Assembly (NCBI RefSeq): GCF_000336935.1
Contig: NZ_AOME01000054.1
Coordinates: 229,659-281,397 of the forward strand
DNA from: Halococcus salifodinae DSM 8989
Lineage (GTDB): Archaea; Halobacteriota; Halobacteria; Halobacteriales; Halococcaceae
Length of the DNA stretch: 51,739 bases
Direction: 5' to 3'
Shown here: piece after piece, positions 9,362-17,345 of the stretch
Numbering within the stretch: the stretch's first letter is position 1
How the letters are laid out: each line of letters begins with the position of its first letter
The notes under the pieces: generated by a model
The model's database searches: none
Told to the model about the DNA's origin: nothing
What the model saw: only the letters and a program-made list of their open reading frames with translations
Translations under genes and position numbers: made by a program

Positions 9362-10599
9362 TCGACATCGAGGATCTCTCGATCGCGTTCGGGGACATCG
9401 AGGCAGTAAGCGACGCCAGTCTCGCCGTCGACCGTGGCGAGATCGTCGGGCTGGTCGGCCCGAACGGCGCGGGCAAGACCACTCTACTGAGCGCGATCAA
9501 CGGGCTGATCGACCCCACCGAAGGAAGTGTTCACATCGCCGGCGACGACGTCGGCGACCTCTCGGCGCGCGCGATCGCCCGCCGGGTCGCGACCGTGCCT
9601 CAGGAGACGAGCCTCTCCTTTGCGTTCCCGGTCCGCGAGGTGGTGGCGATGGGCCGGACGCCCTACCGCTCGCGGTTCGAGCGCGCTTCGGCGACCGACC
9701 GCGAGCACACCCGGCGCGCGATGGAGCGAACAGGGGTGAAGCGCTTCGCTGACCGCACCATCGACGAAGTCAGCGGCGGCGAGCGCCAGCGCGTGGTGCT
9801 CGCCCGAGCGCTCTGTCAGGATCCACAGGTATTGGTTCTCGACGAGCCGACCGCGAGCCTCGACATCAACCACCAGGTCCGCACGCTGTCGCTCGTCCGG
9901 GAGTTCGTCGCCGACGGCCGGGCGGCGCTGTGTGCGATCCACGATCTCTCGCTCGCCGCACGCTTCTGTGATCGGCTCGCCCTGATCGCTGAGGGGCGGA
10001 TCGTCGCCACCGGCCCGCCCGAGGCGGTGCTGACCGAGACACACGTCGAGCGTGCGTTCGACGCCGACGCTGCCGTGACCCGCCACCCCGTCACGGGAGC
10101 GGTCGACGTGACCGCGACGACGGATCGAGCGGAGCGCGACAGCCGGGTTCACGTTCTCGGTGGCGGACGGACGGCCGCACGAGCCATCGTCACGCTCGCC
10201 GAGGCCGGGTTTGCGATCTCGGCGGGCGTTCTCCCGAGCGGCGACGTTGCGACCGAGGCCGCCACCGCCCACGGAGCCGAGACCCTCACCGCGGAGCCGT
10301 TCGCACCGATCGACGAGCGCACCCGTGAACGGGCTGCGGGGGCGGTTCAGGAGGCCGATATCGTGGTGTTGGCTGGCCCCACGGACGAAACGAACCGTGC
10401 GCTCGCCGCCGAGGCCGGCCGGCTGGTCGTCGTCGAGAACGACACATCGGACACCGAAACGCGGGCGACCACGGGCGCGCTGGACGGTCGGCTCCGGCCC
10501 GCATGTGTCGTCGACATTGAGGAGCTCCCTGCCGGTGTCGAGACGTCACTCCAGACCACGACCGATCCAGAACGGCCCGAGGCGGCGGCCGACGACTGA
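9358..10599 (+). CDS. btuD: ABC transporter ATPase (BtuD-like) with about 160-residue C-terminal extension
   Basis: The ATPase subunit (413 residues) energises the BtuC permease. Walker A is GPNGAGKT (34-41), Q-loop PQET (about 81-84), signature SGGERQ (139-144), Walker B VLVLDE (158-163) and the switch His195 (AIHDLS). It starts at a GTG overlapping the btuC stop by two bases. A typical FecE/BtuD ATPase ends near residue 255. Here an extra domain follows (about 255-413) with a Rossmann-like opening ([22 protein letters not shown]) and an Asp/Glu-rich tail. Similar extensions occur in haloarchaeal BtuD proteins; the function is unknown, possibly nucleotide or cofactor sensing. Confidence 0.92.
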   Translation: MIDIEDLSIAFGDIEAVSDASLAVDRGEIVGLVGPNGAGKTTLLSAINGLIDPTEGSVHIAGDDVGDLSARAIARRVATVPQETSLSFAFPVREVVAMGRTPYRSRFERASATDREHTRRAMERTGVKRFADRTIDEVSGGERQRVVLARALCQDPQVLVLDEPTASLDINHQVRTLSLVREFVADGRAALCAIHDLSLAARFCDRLALIAEGRIVATGPPEAVLTETHVERAFDADAAVTRHPVTGAVDVTATTDRAERDSRVHVLGGGRTAARAIVTLAEAGFAISAGVLPSGDVATEAATAHGAETLTAEPFAPIDERTRERAAGAVQEADIVVLAGPTDETNRALAAEAGRLVVVENDTSDTETRATTGALDGRLRPACVVDIEELPAGVETSLQTTTDPERPEAAADD

Positions 10600-10601
10600 G
10601 G

Positions 10602-10862
10602 TCACTCGTCGATGTACCGCTCGTAGAGCAGGTCAGCGACCCGTATGGCGATCGCGAGTGGCGGGACGATCGAGAACGCCGCCAGCAACGCCAGTGTGAG
10701 CTCCCGGCTCGAAGGGACCCCAGTCGCAGTGAGAAGATCGACGTACGCGAACAGCGTCTCGTGGAACAACGCAACGAAGGGGACGAACACCACGACGACG
10801 GTGACGAGCCTGATCGCGGTCCGTGGATCGACGCCGTAGATCGATCGGGGCGGTCGTGACAC
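10602..10862 (-). CDS. Small two-helix membrane protein partnered with the bPH2 protein
   Basis: An 86-residue protein read from a GTG at 10862, two bases after the stop of the bPH2 gene upstream. It has two membrane segments (about 18-36 and 52-72) and an acidic C-terminus. No catalytic motif or named family is recognised. Its tight coupling to the PH-domain gene suggests that the two work together at the membrane. It ends two bases from the convergent btuD gene. Confidence 0.65.
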   Translation of the reverse strand: MSRPPRSIYGVDPRTAIRLVTVVVVFVPFVALFHETLFAYVDLLTATGVPSSRELTLALLAAFSIVPPLAIAIRVADLLYERYIDE

Positions 10863-10864
10863 GG

Positions 10865-11407
10865 CTACGTCGTCGGCTGGCCGGCCTCCGCCACCTCGCG
10901 GTCGGTCCCGCTGGCGGCCGACTCGCTGAGCTGTGTGGTCACCAGTCCGTTCACGTGCTCCGGATCGGGCACGTTGCTGAGCGCGAGGTTCACGCCGCCC
11001 GAGCCGGCAGTGTACACCGCGATATCGCCGTACGAGAGCGTGCGTTCGACCACCGACTGATCGAAGGCAGTGTTCTGGACTCGCCCGATCGGGATCCGTG
11101 TGACCGAACGCGAGAGCACGCCCGTCTTCTCGTAGATCGCCTTCGTCGTGAACACGTACCGGGTGCTCCACCGCGTGAGATACGCCCACGCGACGATCGC
11201 GAGCCCGATCGGGACGAGGACGAGTGCGACCCACTCGGGCACTCTCGGAACCTCGATCTCGCGCGAGAGCCACACACCGACCATGCTCAGCCCGAACCCG
11301 ATCGCCATCGGGAGCGTCGCCGGGGCGAGGCTCGGCGTCCCGGCCCAGAGCACCTCCTCCCCGGCGGTGAGGGGGAGCCAGTCGGTCGATTCGACGCCCG
11401 AGGTCAT
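10865..11407 (-). CDS. Membrane-flanked bacterial PH (bPH2) domain protein
   Basis: A 180-residue protein with an N-terminal cytoplasmic stretch (GEEVLWAGTPSL), two membrane helices (about 31-49 and 58-78), then a bPH2/YdbT-like domain (about 82-155: WSTRYVFTTKAIYEKTGVLS, RIPIGRVQNTAFDQSV, YGDIAVYTAG). Such proteins are membrane-associated with unknown function. The domain normally follows a TM pair as here. It starts at the ATG at 11407 and is the first gene of a two-gene unit with the small membrane protein downstream. Confidence 0.85.
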   Translation of the reverse strand: MTSGVESTDWLPLTAGEEVLWAGTPSLAPATLPMAIGFGLSMVGVWLSREIEVPRVPEWVALVLVPIGLAIVAWAYLTRWSTRYVFTTKAIYEKTGVLSRSVTRIPIGRVQNTAFDQSVVERTLSYGDIAVYTAGSGGVNLALSNVPDPEHVNGLVTTQLSESAASGTDREVAEAGQPTT

Positions 11408-11501
11408 CCCTCGAAACCATGGCGAGCACGGACTTACGCGTTTTCGTCCGTCGTGCGGGGTGGGGACATCGGTCGGCGTCGTTTCCGATCCGAGGACGAG
11501 C

Positions 11502-11509
11502 GGTTTTTA
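11502..11509 (+). promoter_or_regulatory. TATA box of the GT2 transcript
   Basis: TTTTTATC (about 11502-11509) in an otherwise GC-rich gap places a transcription start near 11532-11540. That is just before the ATG of the short ORF at 11541 and about 110 bases before the glycosyltransferase GTG. Confidence 0.45.
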
Positions 11510-11540
11510 TCCCTCGGCGCGGGAGGGTCGCTACGATCGA

Positions 11541-11648
11541 ATGCAACGCATAGCGCCCGGTGGTGTGTCGACGACGCGAACCCCGAGCAGGAGCCCGGAC
11601 GAGGGAGCCACAGCCGCCGGCTGGATGGGGGTGGCCGAGGAACCGTGA
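11541..11648 (+). CDS. Short upstream ORF (35 aa) coupled to the GT2 gene
   Basis: An ATG at 11541, at the expected leaderless start position, opens 35 codons (MQRIAPGGVSTTRTPSRSP...). They stop with TGA at 11646-11648, overlapping the GTG (11645-11647) of the glycosyltransferase as GTGA. The peptide has no similarity that I recognise. Geometry suggests a leader ORF whose translation delivers ribosomes to the GT2 start. It could also be chance. Confidence 0.4.
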   Translation: MQRIAPGGVSTTRTPSRSPDEGATAAGWMGVAEEP

Positions 11649-12397
11649 CGGGGTCGGACGCGCGGTCGGTTTCGATCATCATCCCGACCTACAACGAGCG
11701 CGAGAACATCGAGCGCGTCGTCGATCGATGCCGGGCAGCGCTCGAAGACTACCGCTTCGAGATCGTGGTCGTCGACGACGACTCGCCCGACAAGACGTGG
11801 CAGCTCGTCGCCGACGCGTACGAGGGGGCGGAGACGGTGCGAATCGTCCGCCGGACCGAGGAGTCCGGTTTGGCGACCGCGGTTTCGCGCGGATTCGACG
11901 AGGCGACCGCCGAGCTGTGTGCGGTCATCGACGCCGACCTCCAGCATCCGCCCGAGAAGCTCCCCGCGTTCATCGAGGCGTTCGACACCGGCGCGGACAT
12001 CGTGATCGGGAGTCGCCACGTCGCCGGCGGCGGTGTCGAGAACTGGTCGCTGCTCCGTCGGATCGTCAGCCGCGGCGCGATGGCGATCGCCAAGCTCGCA
12101 CTGCCGCCGACGCGCGGCATCTCGGACCCGATGAGCGGGTTTTTCGCCATCCGCCGCGAGATCATCGACGGCGTCGCGCTCGCGCCCACCGGCTACAAGA
12201 TCCTGCTCGAAGTCCTGATGAAATGTGAGTACGACCGGATCGCGGAGGTGCCGTACGTGTTCACCGAGCGCGAACGCGGCGAGTCGAAGCTGACTGCCGA
12301 CGAGTATCTCGGCTTCCTCACGCATATCTACGACCTCCGACGTAACGGCTACGGCGGACGCGAGCAGGATATCCCGGTTTCAGTTGAGGGTCCGTAG
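11645..12397 (+). CDS. Dolichol-phosphate mannosyltransferase-like GT2 enzyme
   Basis: A 250-residue GT-A glycosyltransferase of the Dpm1/dolichyl-phosphate hexose synthase group, which transfers a sugar from a nucleotide donor to dolichol phosphate at the cytoplasmic membrane face. Motifs are SIIIPTYNERENI at the N-terminus, VVVDDDSPDKT, DADLQHPPEKLP (the DXD-like metal site), ISDPMSGFFAIRR and ERERGESKL. No C-terminal membrane domain is present, so it is the soluble Dpm1 type. The GTG at 11645 gives the standard N-terminus. It opens the glycan-related region; its product could be the donor for the membrane DUF2079 proteins at 17338-21425. Confidence 0.9.
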   Translation: MTGSDARSVSIIIPTYNERENIERVVDRCRAALEDYRFEIVVVDDDSPDKTWQLVADAYEGAETVRIVRRTEESGLATAVSRGFDEATAELCAVIDADLQHPPEKLPAFIEAFDTGADIVIGSRHVAGGGVENWSLLRRIVSRGAMAIAKLALPPTRGISDPMSGFFAIRREIIDGVALAPTGYKILLEVLMKCEYDRIAEVPYVFTERERGESKLTADEYLGFLTHIYDLRRNGYGGREQDIPVSVEGP

Positions 12398-12463
12398 TCG
12401 CTCGAACACTCGATCGACGAACCAATAGCACTAAATCGGATCCCGACCTTCGATTCGTGTATC

Positions 12464-13789
12464 ATGCGTTCGCTCTCCCGCCAGCGACTCGGGGCGGTAC
12501 TGATCCTTCTTGCCGTCGTGGGCGTCGTCGGATCGTTCGCGGTGAGTGCGGCGACCACACCCGGTGCCGGGGCGGGATCGGCGAACGACTCGACGGATCG
12601 TGGCCGGACGCTCGTCGGGATGCAGGCCGAGGGACGAGTCGCGATGCTCGATGCGAACGGCGACCCGCTCTGGCGGATCGGGAGCGACAACGTCGATTAC
12701 TTCGACGTCACGATGCTCGACAACGGTAGCGTTCTCGCGGGGTTCGTTGCCGAGGGCCAGCAGTCCTGTGGCCCGTACGAGTCGCCGTGTTCCCGGACGG
12801 GCTTTCGGCTGATCGAACCCGGTCCGGAGCCCACCGTCGCGAACGAGTGGTCGTTCCCGGTACGGACGAAACTCAACAGTGAGGTTCACGACGTCGAGAA
12901 GCTGCCCTCGGGCGAGTACCTCCTGACCGACATGGAGTACGAGCGCATCTTCACTGTCGCCGAAAACGGATCGATCACCTGGCAGTGGAACGCCAGCCAG
13001 CACTACGACGCGCCGCCTGACGTGACGACCACCGACTGGCTTCACATCAACGACGTCGACCGGATCGGCGACGGCCGGTACATGGTGTCGGTCCGGAACG
13101 CGAATCAGCTACTGGTCGTCGAGCGCGGTGAGGGCGTGGTCGACGTGATCAACGAGGACCGCGAGCAGGGCAACGACGCGAACTGCAAACGGAACAACGG
13201 GCTCGCGGACTACAGCAACGACAGCGGTGGCGACGTGCTGTGTGGCGATCCCGAGGTCATGGACCACCAGCACAACCCGCAGTCGCTCGACGACGGCGCG
13301 GTTCTCGTCGCCGACAGCGAGAACGACCGCGTGATCGAACTTCACGAGAACGAGGGCGAGTGGGACGTTTCGTGGGGGGTCGACACCTCGAACGGCGTGC
13401 GGTACGACTGGCCGCGCGACGCCGACCGCCTGCCGAACGGCAACACGCTGATCACCGACTCGCGGAACAACCGTGTCGTCGAGGTCACGCCGAACGGCAC
13501 CACGGTGTGGAGCGCCGACACCGGGATCTGGCCCTACGAGGCCGAGCGACTCCCCTACGGCGAACTCCTTGACGACAACCGAACCTCGCGGCTCAACGGG
13601 AGCGGCGACACCCCCGGTCGATCGACCGGGTCGGCGCTTCCGCTCGTCGATCAGGCCTACGCCGGACTCTCGTTCGTGGTTTCGCTCCCCACGTGGTTCC
13701 AGCCGTGGCACATCGGTGTGATCGCGGGTGCGGTCGTCCTCACGCTCGTCGGGGGCGTGTTGATCGTGAGTGGTCGGTGGAACCGATAG
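12464..13789 (+). CDS. Membrane-tethered arylsulfotransferase-like (ASST) beta-propeller protein
   Basis: A 441-residue protein with an N-terminal membrane/signal segment (about 8-28), an extracellular domain of propeller repeats (such as DVEKLPSGEYLLTDMEYERI, HINDVDRIGDGRYMVSV and DADRLPNGNTLITDSRNNRV), and a C-terminal helix (about 415-437) followed by a short basic tail. The repeats fit the archaeal arylsulfotransferase family (Arylsulfotran_2). Enzymes of this fold move sulfate between phenolic or sugar acceptors without PAPS using an active-site His; HINDVD and DHQHNPQ are candidate His sites. Its position next to glycosyltransferases and a sulfatase-fold hydrolase suggests it acts on surface glycans. 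The acceptor is unknown. Confidence 0.82.
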   Translation: MRSLSRQRLGAVLILLAVVGVVGSFAVSAATTPGAGAGSANDSTDRGRTLVGMQAEGRVAMLDANGDPLWRIGSDNVDYFDVTMLDNGSVLAGFVAEGQQSCGPYESPCSRTGFRLIEPGPEPTVANEWSFPVRTKLNSEVHDVEKLPSGEYLLTDMEYERIFTVAENGSITWQWNASQHYDAPPDVTTTDWLHINDVDRIGDGRYMVSVRNANQLLVVERGEGVVDVINEDREQGNDANCKRNNGLADYSNDSGGDVLCGDPEVMDHQHNPQSLDDGAVLVADSENDRVIELHENEGEWDVSWGVDTSNGVRYDWPRDADRLPNGNTLITDSRNNRVVEVTPNGTTVWSADTGIWPYEAERLPYGELLDDNRTSRLNGSGDTPGRSTGSALPLVDQAYAGLSFVVSLPTWFQPWHIGVIAGAVVLTLVGGVLIVSGRWNR

Positions 13790-13916
13790 CTCCTGTCCGC
13801 CAAGCAGCGTCAGGGATGCCGTAGTCAGTCACCGAACGGGGTGCTATCGGCGGGGTAATATACGCCGAGCACACGCAGGCCGCGAGGACTTTCTCGACCT
13901 GCTCGATAACGGGTGT

Positions 13917-14105
13917 ATGGGGAGTGGAACGTACCCGACGAACGAGAGTGGGACGCCGGTGTGCGCCCGTCCTGGGGAGGACGAACAACCGTGTTTGCAG
14001 GAGGTCTCGGTTCCGGGAGCGCCCTGCGAGGAGCACCGCGGCCGGAGCCCGATGTTCGACGAACGGGTGATCTGGCGGCCACGCGATCCGCAGTGGACGC
14101 TCTGA
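13917..14105 (+). CDS. Small Cys/His-rich putative zinc protein
   Basis: A 62-residue ORF from the ATG at 13917 with spaced cysteines and histidine (VCARPGEDEQPCLQEV, then APCEEHRG) that could form one zinc site. The basic C-terminus has two tryptophans (VIWRPRDPQW). Codon use is GC-rich like real genes. It lies in the otherwise empty gap between the ASST gene and the convergent sulfatase gene, with a TAATATA box at about 13855-13861. I do not recognise the family. Confidence 0.55.
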   Translation: MGSGTYPTNESGTPVCARPGEDEQPCLQEVSVPGAPCEEHRGRSPMFDERVIWRPRDPQWTL

Positions 14106-14151
14106 GAACGCCAGCGACTCGACCGCACGAGCGGAAAACTCCGGACGGTGC

Positions 14152-15504
14152 TTATTCGAGGTAGCCGAGGTCTTGAAGTCGTTTCTGGACGTCTTCGTCC
14201 CGTTCGACCCCGTCGGTATCGGCGATCTCTATCGCGGCGAGGCGGTCCTCGAGTGCGGCGCGGAGCGCGTCCCAGCCTTCGCCGGTCGGGTCCGCGAGCG
14301 GATCACGCTCGTTGGGGTCGTCGCGGCGGTCGAACCCCTCGATCCCGTCGTTCGTGTAGATCAGTTTGCGCTCCGGCGTCCGGACCGCGACCTGGAGCGC
14401 GTCGGGTGCGAGCCGGCCGGGCTCGGTCGGCGTCGAGGCGACCTCGCTGATCGCGAGTTCGTCGTCGAGGTCGTCGCCCTCGATCGCCGGTCTGAGTGAT
14501 CGGCCGCGGTAGCTCGTCGGCGCGTCGACGCCGGCGTAATCGAGGATCGTCGGTGCGATGTCGATGTGGCGCGCCTGCGTGTCGACGGTCTCGGTGTTCG
14601 TCTCCACGTCAGCGGGTGGTCGGATCAGGAACGGGACGTGAACAAGCTCGTCGTGGAGGTTCGGTTCGTGGCCGACCTGGCCGTGCTCGAACAGCGCCTC
14701 GCCGTGGTCGGCGGTCACGATCACGAGCGTGTCGTCGTCCACACTTCGGAGAAGTTTGCCCGCCTTCTCGTCGGCGTGGCGGACCGACGCGGCGTACAGC
14801 CCCCGGACGACCTCGCGCTCGCGTTCGGTGAACGATTCGGGCTCGTGCTGGGCGCGCGTCACGAGCTGTGCAGGGCTGTCCTCGATCTCGGGCACGCCGA
14901 CCGCCTCGCGGTGGCGCTTCGGCGGCGTGTAGGGGGCGTGGGGTTCGAGGAGGTGGGTCCAGACGAACGTGTCGTCGTCGGCGTCTTCGAGCGCCTCGCG
15001 GGCGACCTCGATCTCGGCGGCGTCGCCCGTCACTGCCCGAAGTGGTTTCTGGGCGTAGCGGTAGAGCTGCTGTGCGGCCCGATAGACGGGATGATCGAGC
15101 GAGAAGTTGTTGAGCAGGAACTGCCGGCCGCGTTCGAGTCCCGGGAGGCCAAACTCGCCGACGTCGCGGTAGTCGGTGTACCCTCGGGCGTAGCCGTACT
15201 TCTCGCCGAGCCACGGGTTGGCGTGGACGCCGACCGACCGCCAGCCCGCCTGGTCGAGTGCCTCGCTCACGAGGGTCCGGTCCTCACTCAGACGCTCGTA
15301 CCCGCCGTGATCGAGCGGGAGCGTCGAGGTGAACACGGAGGGGAAGGCGTACGGCGTCGCGGGGCCGTGACTCACGCCTTCGGTGAACACGCTCCCCTCG
15401 TCGGCGAGCCGTGCGAGGTTCGGCGTGTGATCGCCCGCCGGATCGGGCATGAACGAAGCGTGCGAGGCGCGCCACGCGTCGATGGTGAGCAGCAGCGTCT
15501 TCAT
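14152..15504 (-). CDS. Sulfatase-fold hydrolase with Thr in the nucleophile position
   Basis: A 450-residue cytoplasmic-looking enzyme of the alkaline phosphatase/sulfatase superfamily. The N-terminal metal motif is TIDAWRASH (Asp9). The nucleophile region is HGPATPYAFPSVFTS, followed by LPLDHGGYERL. The second metal site is VIVTADHGEALFEHGQVGHE, and the C-terminus (AIEIADTDGVERDEDVQ...LGYLE) is typical of haloarchaeal members. Classical sulfatases carry C/S-x-P-x-R, with Cys/Ser converted to formylglycine. Here Thr50 sits at that position and no arginine follows, so phosphodiester, phosphoglycerol or atypical sulfate-ester chemistry is possible. It starts at the ATG at 15504. Its location between the ASST and GT4 genes points to surface glycans. 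Confidence 0.85.
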   Translation of the reverse strand: MKTLLLTIDAWRASHASFMPDPAGDHTPNLARLADEGSVFTEGVSHGPATPYAFPSVFTSTLPLDHGGYERLSEDRTLVSEALDQAGWRSVGVHANPWLGEKYGYARGYTDYRDVGEFGLPGLERGRQFLLNNFSLDHPVYRAAQQLYRYAQKPLRAVTGDAAEIEVAREALEDADDDTFVWTHLLEPHAPYTPPKRHREAVGVPEIEDSPAQLVTRAQHEPESFTEREREVVRGLYAASVRHADEKAGKLLRSVDDDTLVIVTADHGEALFEHGQVGHEPNLHDELVHVPFLIRPPADVETNTETVDTQARHIDIAPTILDYAGVDAPTSYRGRSLRPAIEGDDLDDELAISEVASTPTEPGRLAPDALQVAVRTPERKLIYTNDGIEGFDRRDDPNERDPLADPTGEGWDALRAALEDRLAAIEIADTDGVERDEDVQKRLQDLGYLE

Positions 15505-15810
15505 TGTCGGACCGAACCGCTCGGGCGGGGATTTATCTTACTATACATCGGAGCGCCGTCGCCACCGGACGCGAAACCGCGACCGAAGCGACTGACGGAA
15601 GTAGCGGCCGTTCGGGCGTCGACTGGCCGTTCGGACGGAGTTCGTCCCGGATGGCGGCCCGAGCGAGCAACGATAGGTATGTTTAATTGGCTTCGGCCAA
15701 TCGGTTCGGTCAATGACTGTTCCTCCACGCGACACCGGCTTCTCCGTTCGCTCTTCGTCACCGACACCGCCTGAATCGACCGCAAACGACGATCGCGCCA
15801 CTGCATAGTC
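15505..15810. promoter_or_regulatory. Divergent promoter region with a TTCG-loop hairpin (15686-15701)
   Basis: This is a 306-base gap between the sulfatase-fold gene (minus) and the GT4 operon (plus). The minus-strand promoter is probably TATAG/AAGATAAAT at 15531-15546. On the plus side, TATGTTTAATTGG (about 15678-15690) leads into an exact hairpin ATTGGC-TTCG-GCCAAT (15686-15701), followed by a half repeat TTCGGTCAAT (15705-15714). The hairpin could be an operator or an RNA stem in a leader. No convincing ORF is seen in the gap. Confidence 0.45.
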
Positions 15811-16854
15811 ATGACCGGGACGCGCATCGCTCTGTGCCCCCATCTCTCGGTCGAGCACTACCGCGGCGGCGAGAAATGGGTCACCGCGCTCGCGAACCGA
15901 CTCGCAGCCGACGGGGTCGACGTTGCGATCCGCGCGCTGCCGTACGCCCCCGGCGGCGAGCGCCGCGTCGACGTTCGTGACGTCCTCCACCCGGAGGTCC
16001 CCTACCGCGAGGCGTGGCACCACGATCTCTCCGGGTTCGACACCGCGTACGTCTTCTACAACCCGCTCTCGGAGGTGTTCTTCTCCGGCGGCGGGACCCG
16101 CATCGCTGGCGTCCACTCGTGGGCGTTCGTCTCACGAAAACTGTTCGAGTCGCACTACGGGGTCGTTCCTACCGCGACAAAGCTCCTCTACCGCGCGATC
16201 GGCGAGCGCGATCTCGGTCGGTTCGACGCGGTCCACACGGTGACGCCGGCCTACGATTCGCCCCATCCGAACACGATCCACATCCCGAACTTCGTCGATG
16301 TCGAACGGTTCCGCCCCGACAGACAGGACTGCGCCGAGGAGTTCACCGTCCTGACGACCGCCGCCCACATCCAGGAGAAAGGATGGGACACGATCCAGAA
16401 AGTGGCCGAACGCCTCGCACCCGATATCCAAGTCCTGACGACCGGCGACGGTGCTGGAGCAGTAGAAGGGCTCGGCTTCCTTGACGAGGACGAGCTCGCC
16501 GACGCCTACGCCCGCGCCCACGTCGTCCTCCATCCGGCGCGAGTCGACACCGACAGCATGGTGATCAACGAGGCCTGCGCGTCGGGCACCCCCGTGGTGA
16601 CGACACCGCTCGCGACCCACGTCCGTGAGAACGACGCCATCCTCCAGGCCGAGACGCCCCGCGGGATGGCTCACGCGATCGAACTCCTCCACGCTGGGTG
16701 GCGGCACGACGACGGCTACGACGAGCGCTGTCAACGCGCGCGTGAGGAGGGGGAGGCACACGGTTTCGACGAGATCTATCCGCGGCTCAAGGACCTGCTC
16801 ACGTCGCCGCCGACCGCCCAGGCCGGCACGAGCCGGACGGAGGTCCACGTATGA
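15811..16854 (+). CDS. GT4-family glycosyltransferase
   Basis: A 347-residue GT-B enzyme. The N-terminal acceptor domain begins IALCPHLSVEHYRGGEKWV. The linker/donor domain contains NTIHIPNFVDVERFRPD, AAHIQEKGWDTIQKVAERL and the donor-binding segment DSMVINEACASGTPVVTTP with the conserved Glu. Such enzymes retain anomeric configuration and build lipid-linked or surface polysaccharides at the cytoplasmic membrane face. Sugar and acceptor are not predictable. It is the first gene of a four-gene run in which every junction overlaps; its stop overlaps the GtrA start as ATGA. Confidence 0.9.
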   Translation: MTGTRIALCPHLSVEHYRGGEKWVTALANRLAADGVDVAIRALPYAPGGERRVDVRDVLHPEVPYREAWHHDLSGFDTAYVFYNPLSEVFFSGGGTRIAGVHSWAFVSRKLFESHYGVVPTATKLLYRAIGERDLGRFDAVHTVTPAYDSPHPNTIHIPNFVDVERFRPDRQDCAEEFTVLTTAAHIQEKGWDTIQKVAERLAPDIQVLTTGDGAGAVEGLGFLDEDELADAYARAHVVLHPARVDTDSMVINEACASGTPVVTTPLATHVRENDAILQAETPRGMAHAIELLHAGWRHDDGYDERCQRAREEGEAHGFDEIYPRLKDLLTSPPTAQAGTSRTEVHV

Positions 16855-17345
16855 GCGTTCTCGATTCCGTTCGCGAGCGGTCGCTGTTCGATCCACAGAA
16901 CAAGCGACTGGTGAAGTATCTCCTCGTCGGGGTCGTCGGTATCGCCATCAATCAGGCCGTGTTCGAACTCACGATCGGGAGTGTTCCGTACGTCATTGCC
17001 GGACTCTTCGGTAGCGCTGTGAGCATCTTCGCCAACTATATCATGAACGATAGCTGGACGTGGCGTGAGAACGGCGCAGCTGGATTCGGCCAGTGGCTCT
17101 GGCGCGGGGTGAAGTACGGCGCAACGCGCGTTGTCGGGGTCGGTATCGGCCTCGTTTCGCTGTTCGTTTTCGTCGATCTCCTCGCCATCGACCCGTCACT
17201 CTCGAACATTCTCCGGATCGGCGTCGGTGTAGTGTGGGGGTTCGGTGCGAGCGAGAAATGGGTCTGGGCCTCGGAGGACTCCTCGCTGTCGTTCGAGAAA
17301 GTCAAGCGGATGCTCTCACCATCGGGCGAGGGCAAGCGTGAGTAG
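16851..17345 (+). CDS. GtrA-family membrane protein (putative lipid-linked sugar flippase)
   Basis: A 164-residue protein with four membrane helices (about 21-38, 47-66, 84-105, 118-137) and the GtrA signature: LVKYLLVGVVGIAINQAVFE, then FANYIMNDSWTWRE. The basic C-terminus is cytoplasmic. GtrA proteins are thought to move undecaprenyl/dolichyl-phosphate sugars across the membrane or to bind them. Here it lies between a glycosyltransferase and two polytopic DUF2079 proteins, overlapping both neighbours (4 and 8 bases). That fits delivery of a lipid-linked sugar to the outer face. Confidence 0.9.
   Translation: MSVLDSVRERSLFDPQNKRLVKYLLVGVVGIAINQAVFELTIGSVPYVIAGLFGSAVSIFANYIMNDSWTWRENGAAGFGQWLWRGVKYGATRVVGVGIGLVSLFVFVDLLAIDPSLSNILRIGVGVVWGFGASEKWVWASEDSSLSFEKVKRMLSPSGEGKRE

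Noticed and set aside
11148-11648. 166-codon plus-strand frame upstream of the GT2 gene
   Set aside because: The part before 11541 is antisense to the bPH2 gene and its promoter. Only the last 35 codons have supporting promoter geometry and are listed separately.
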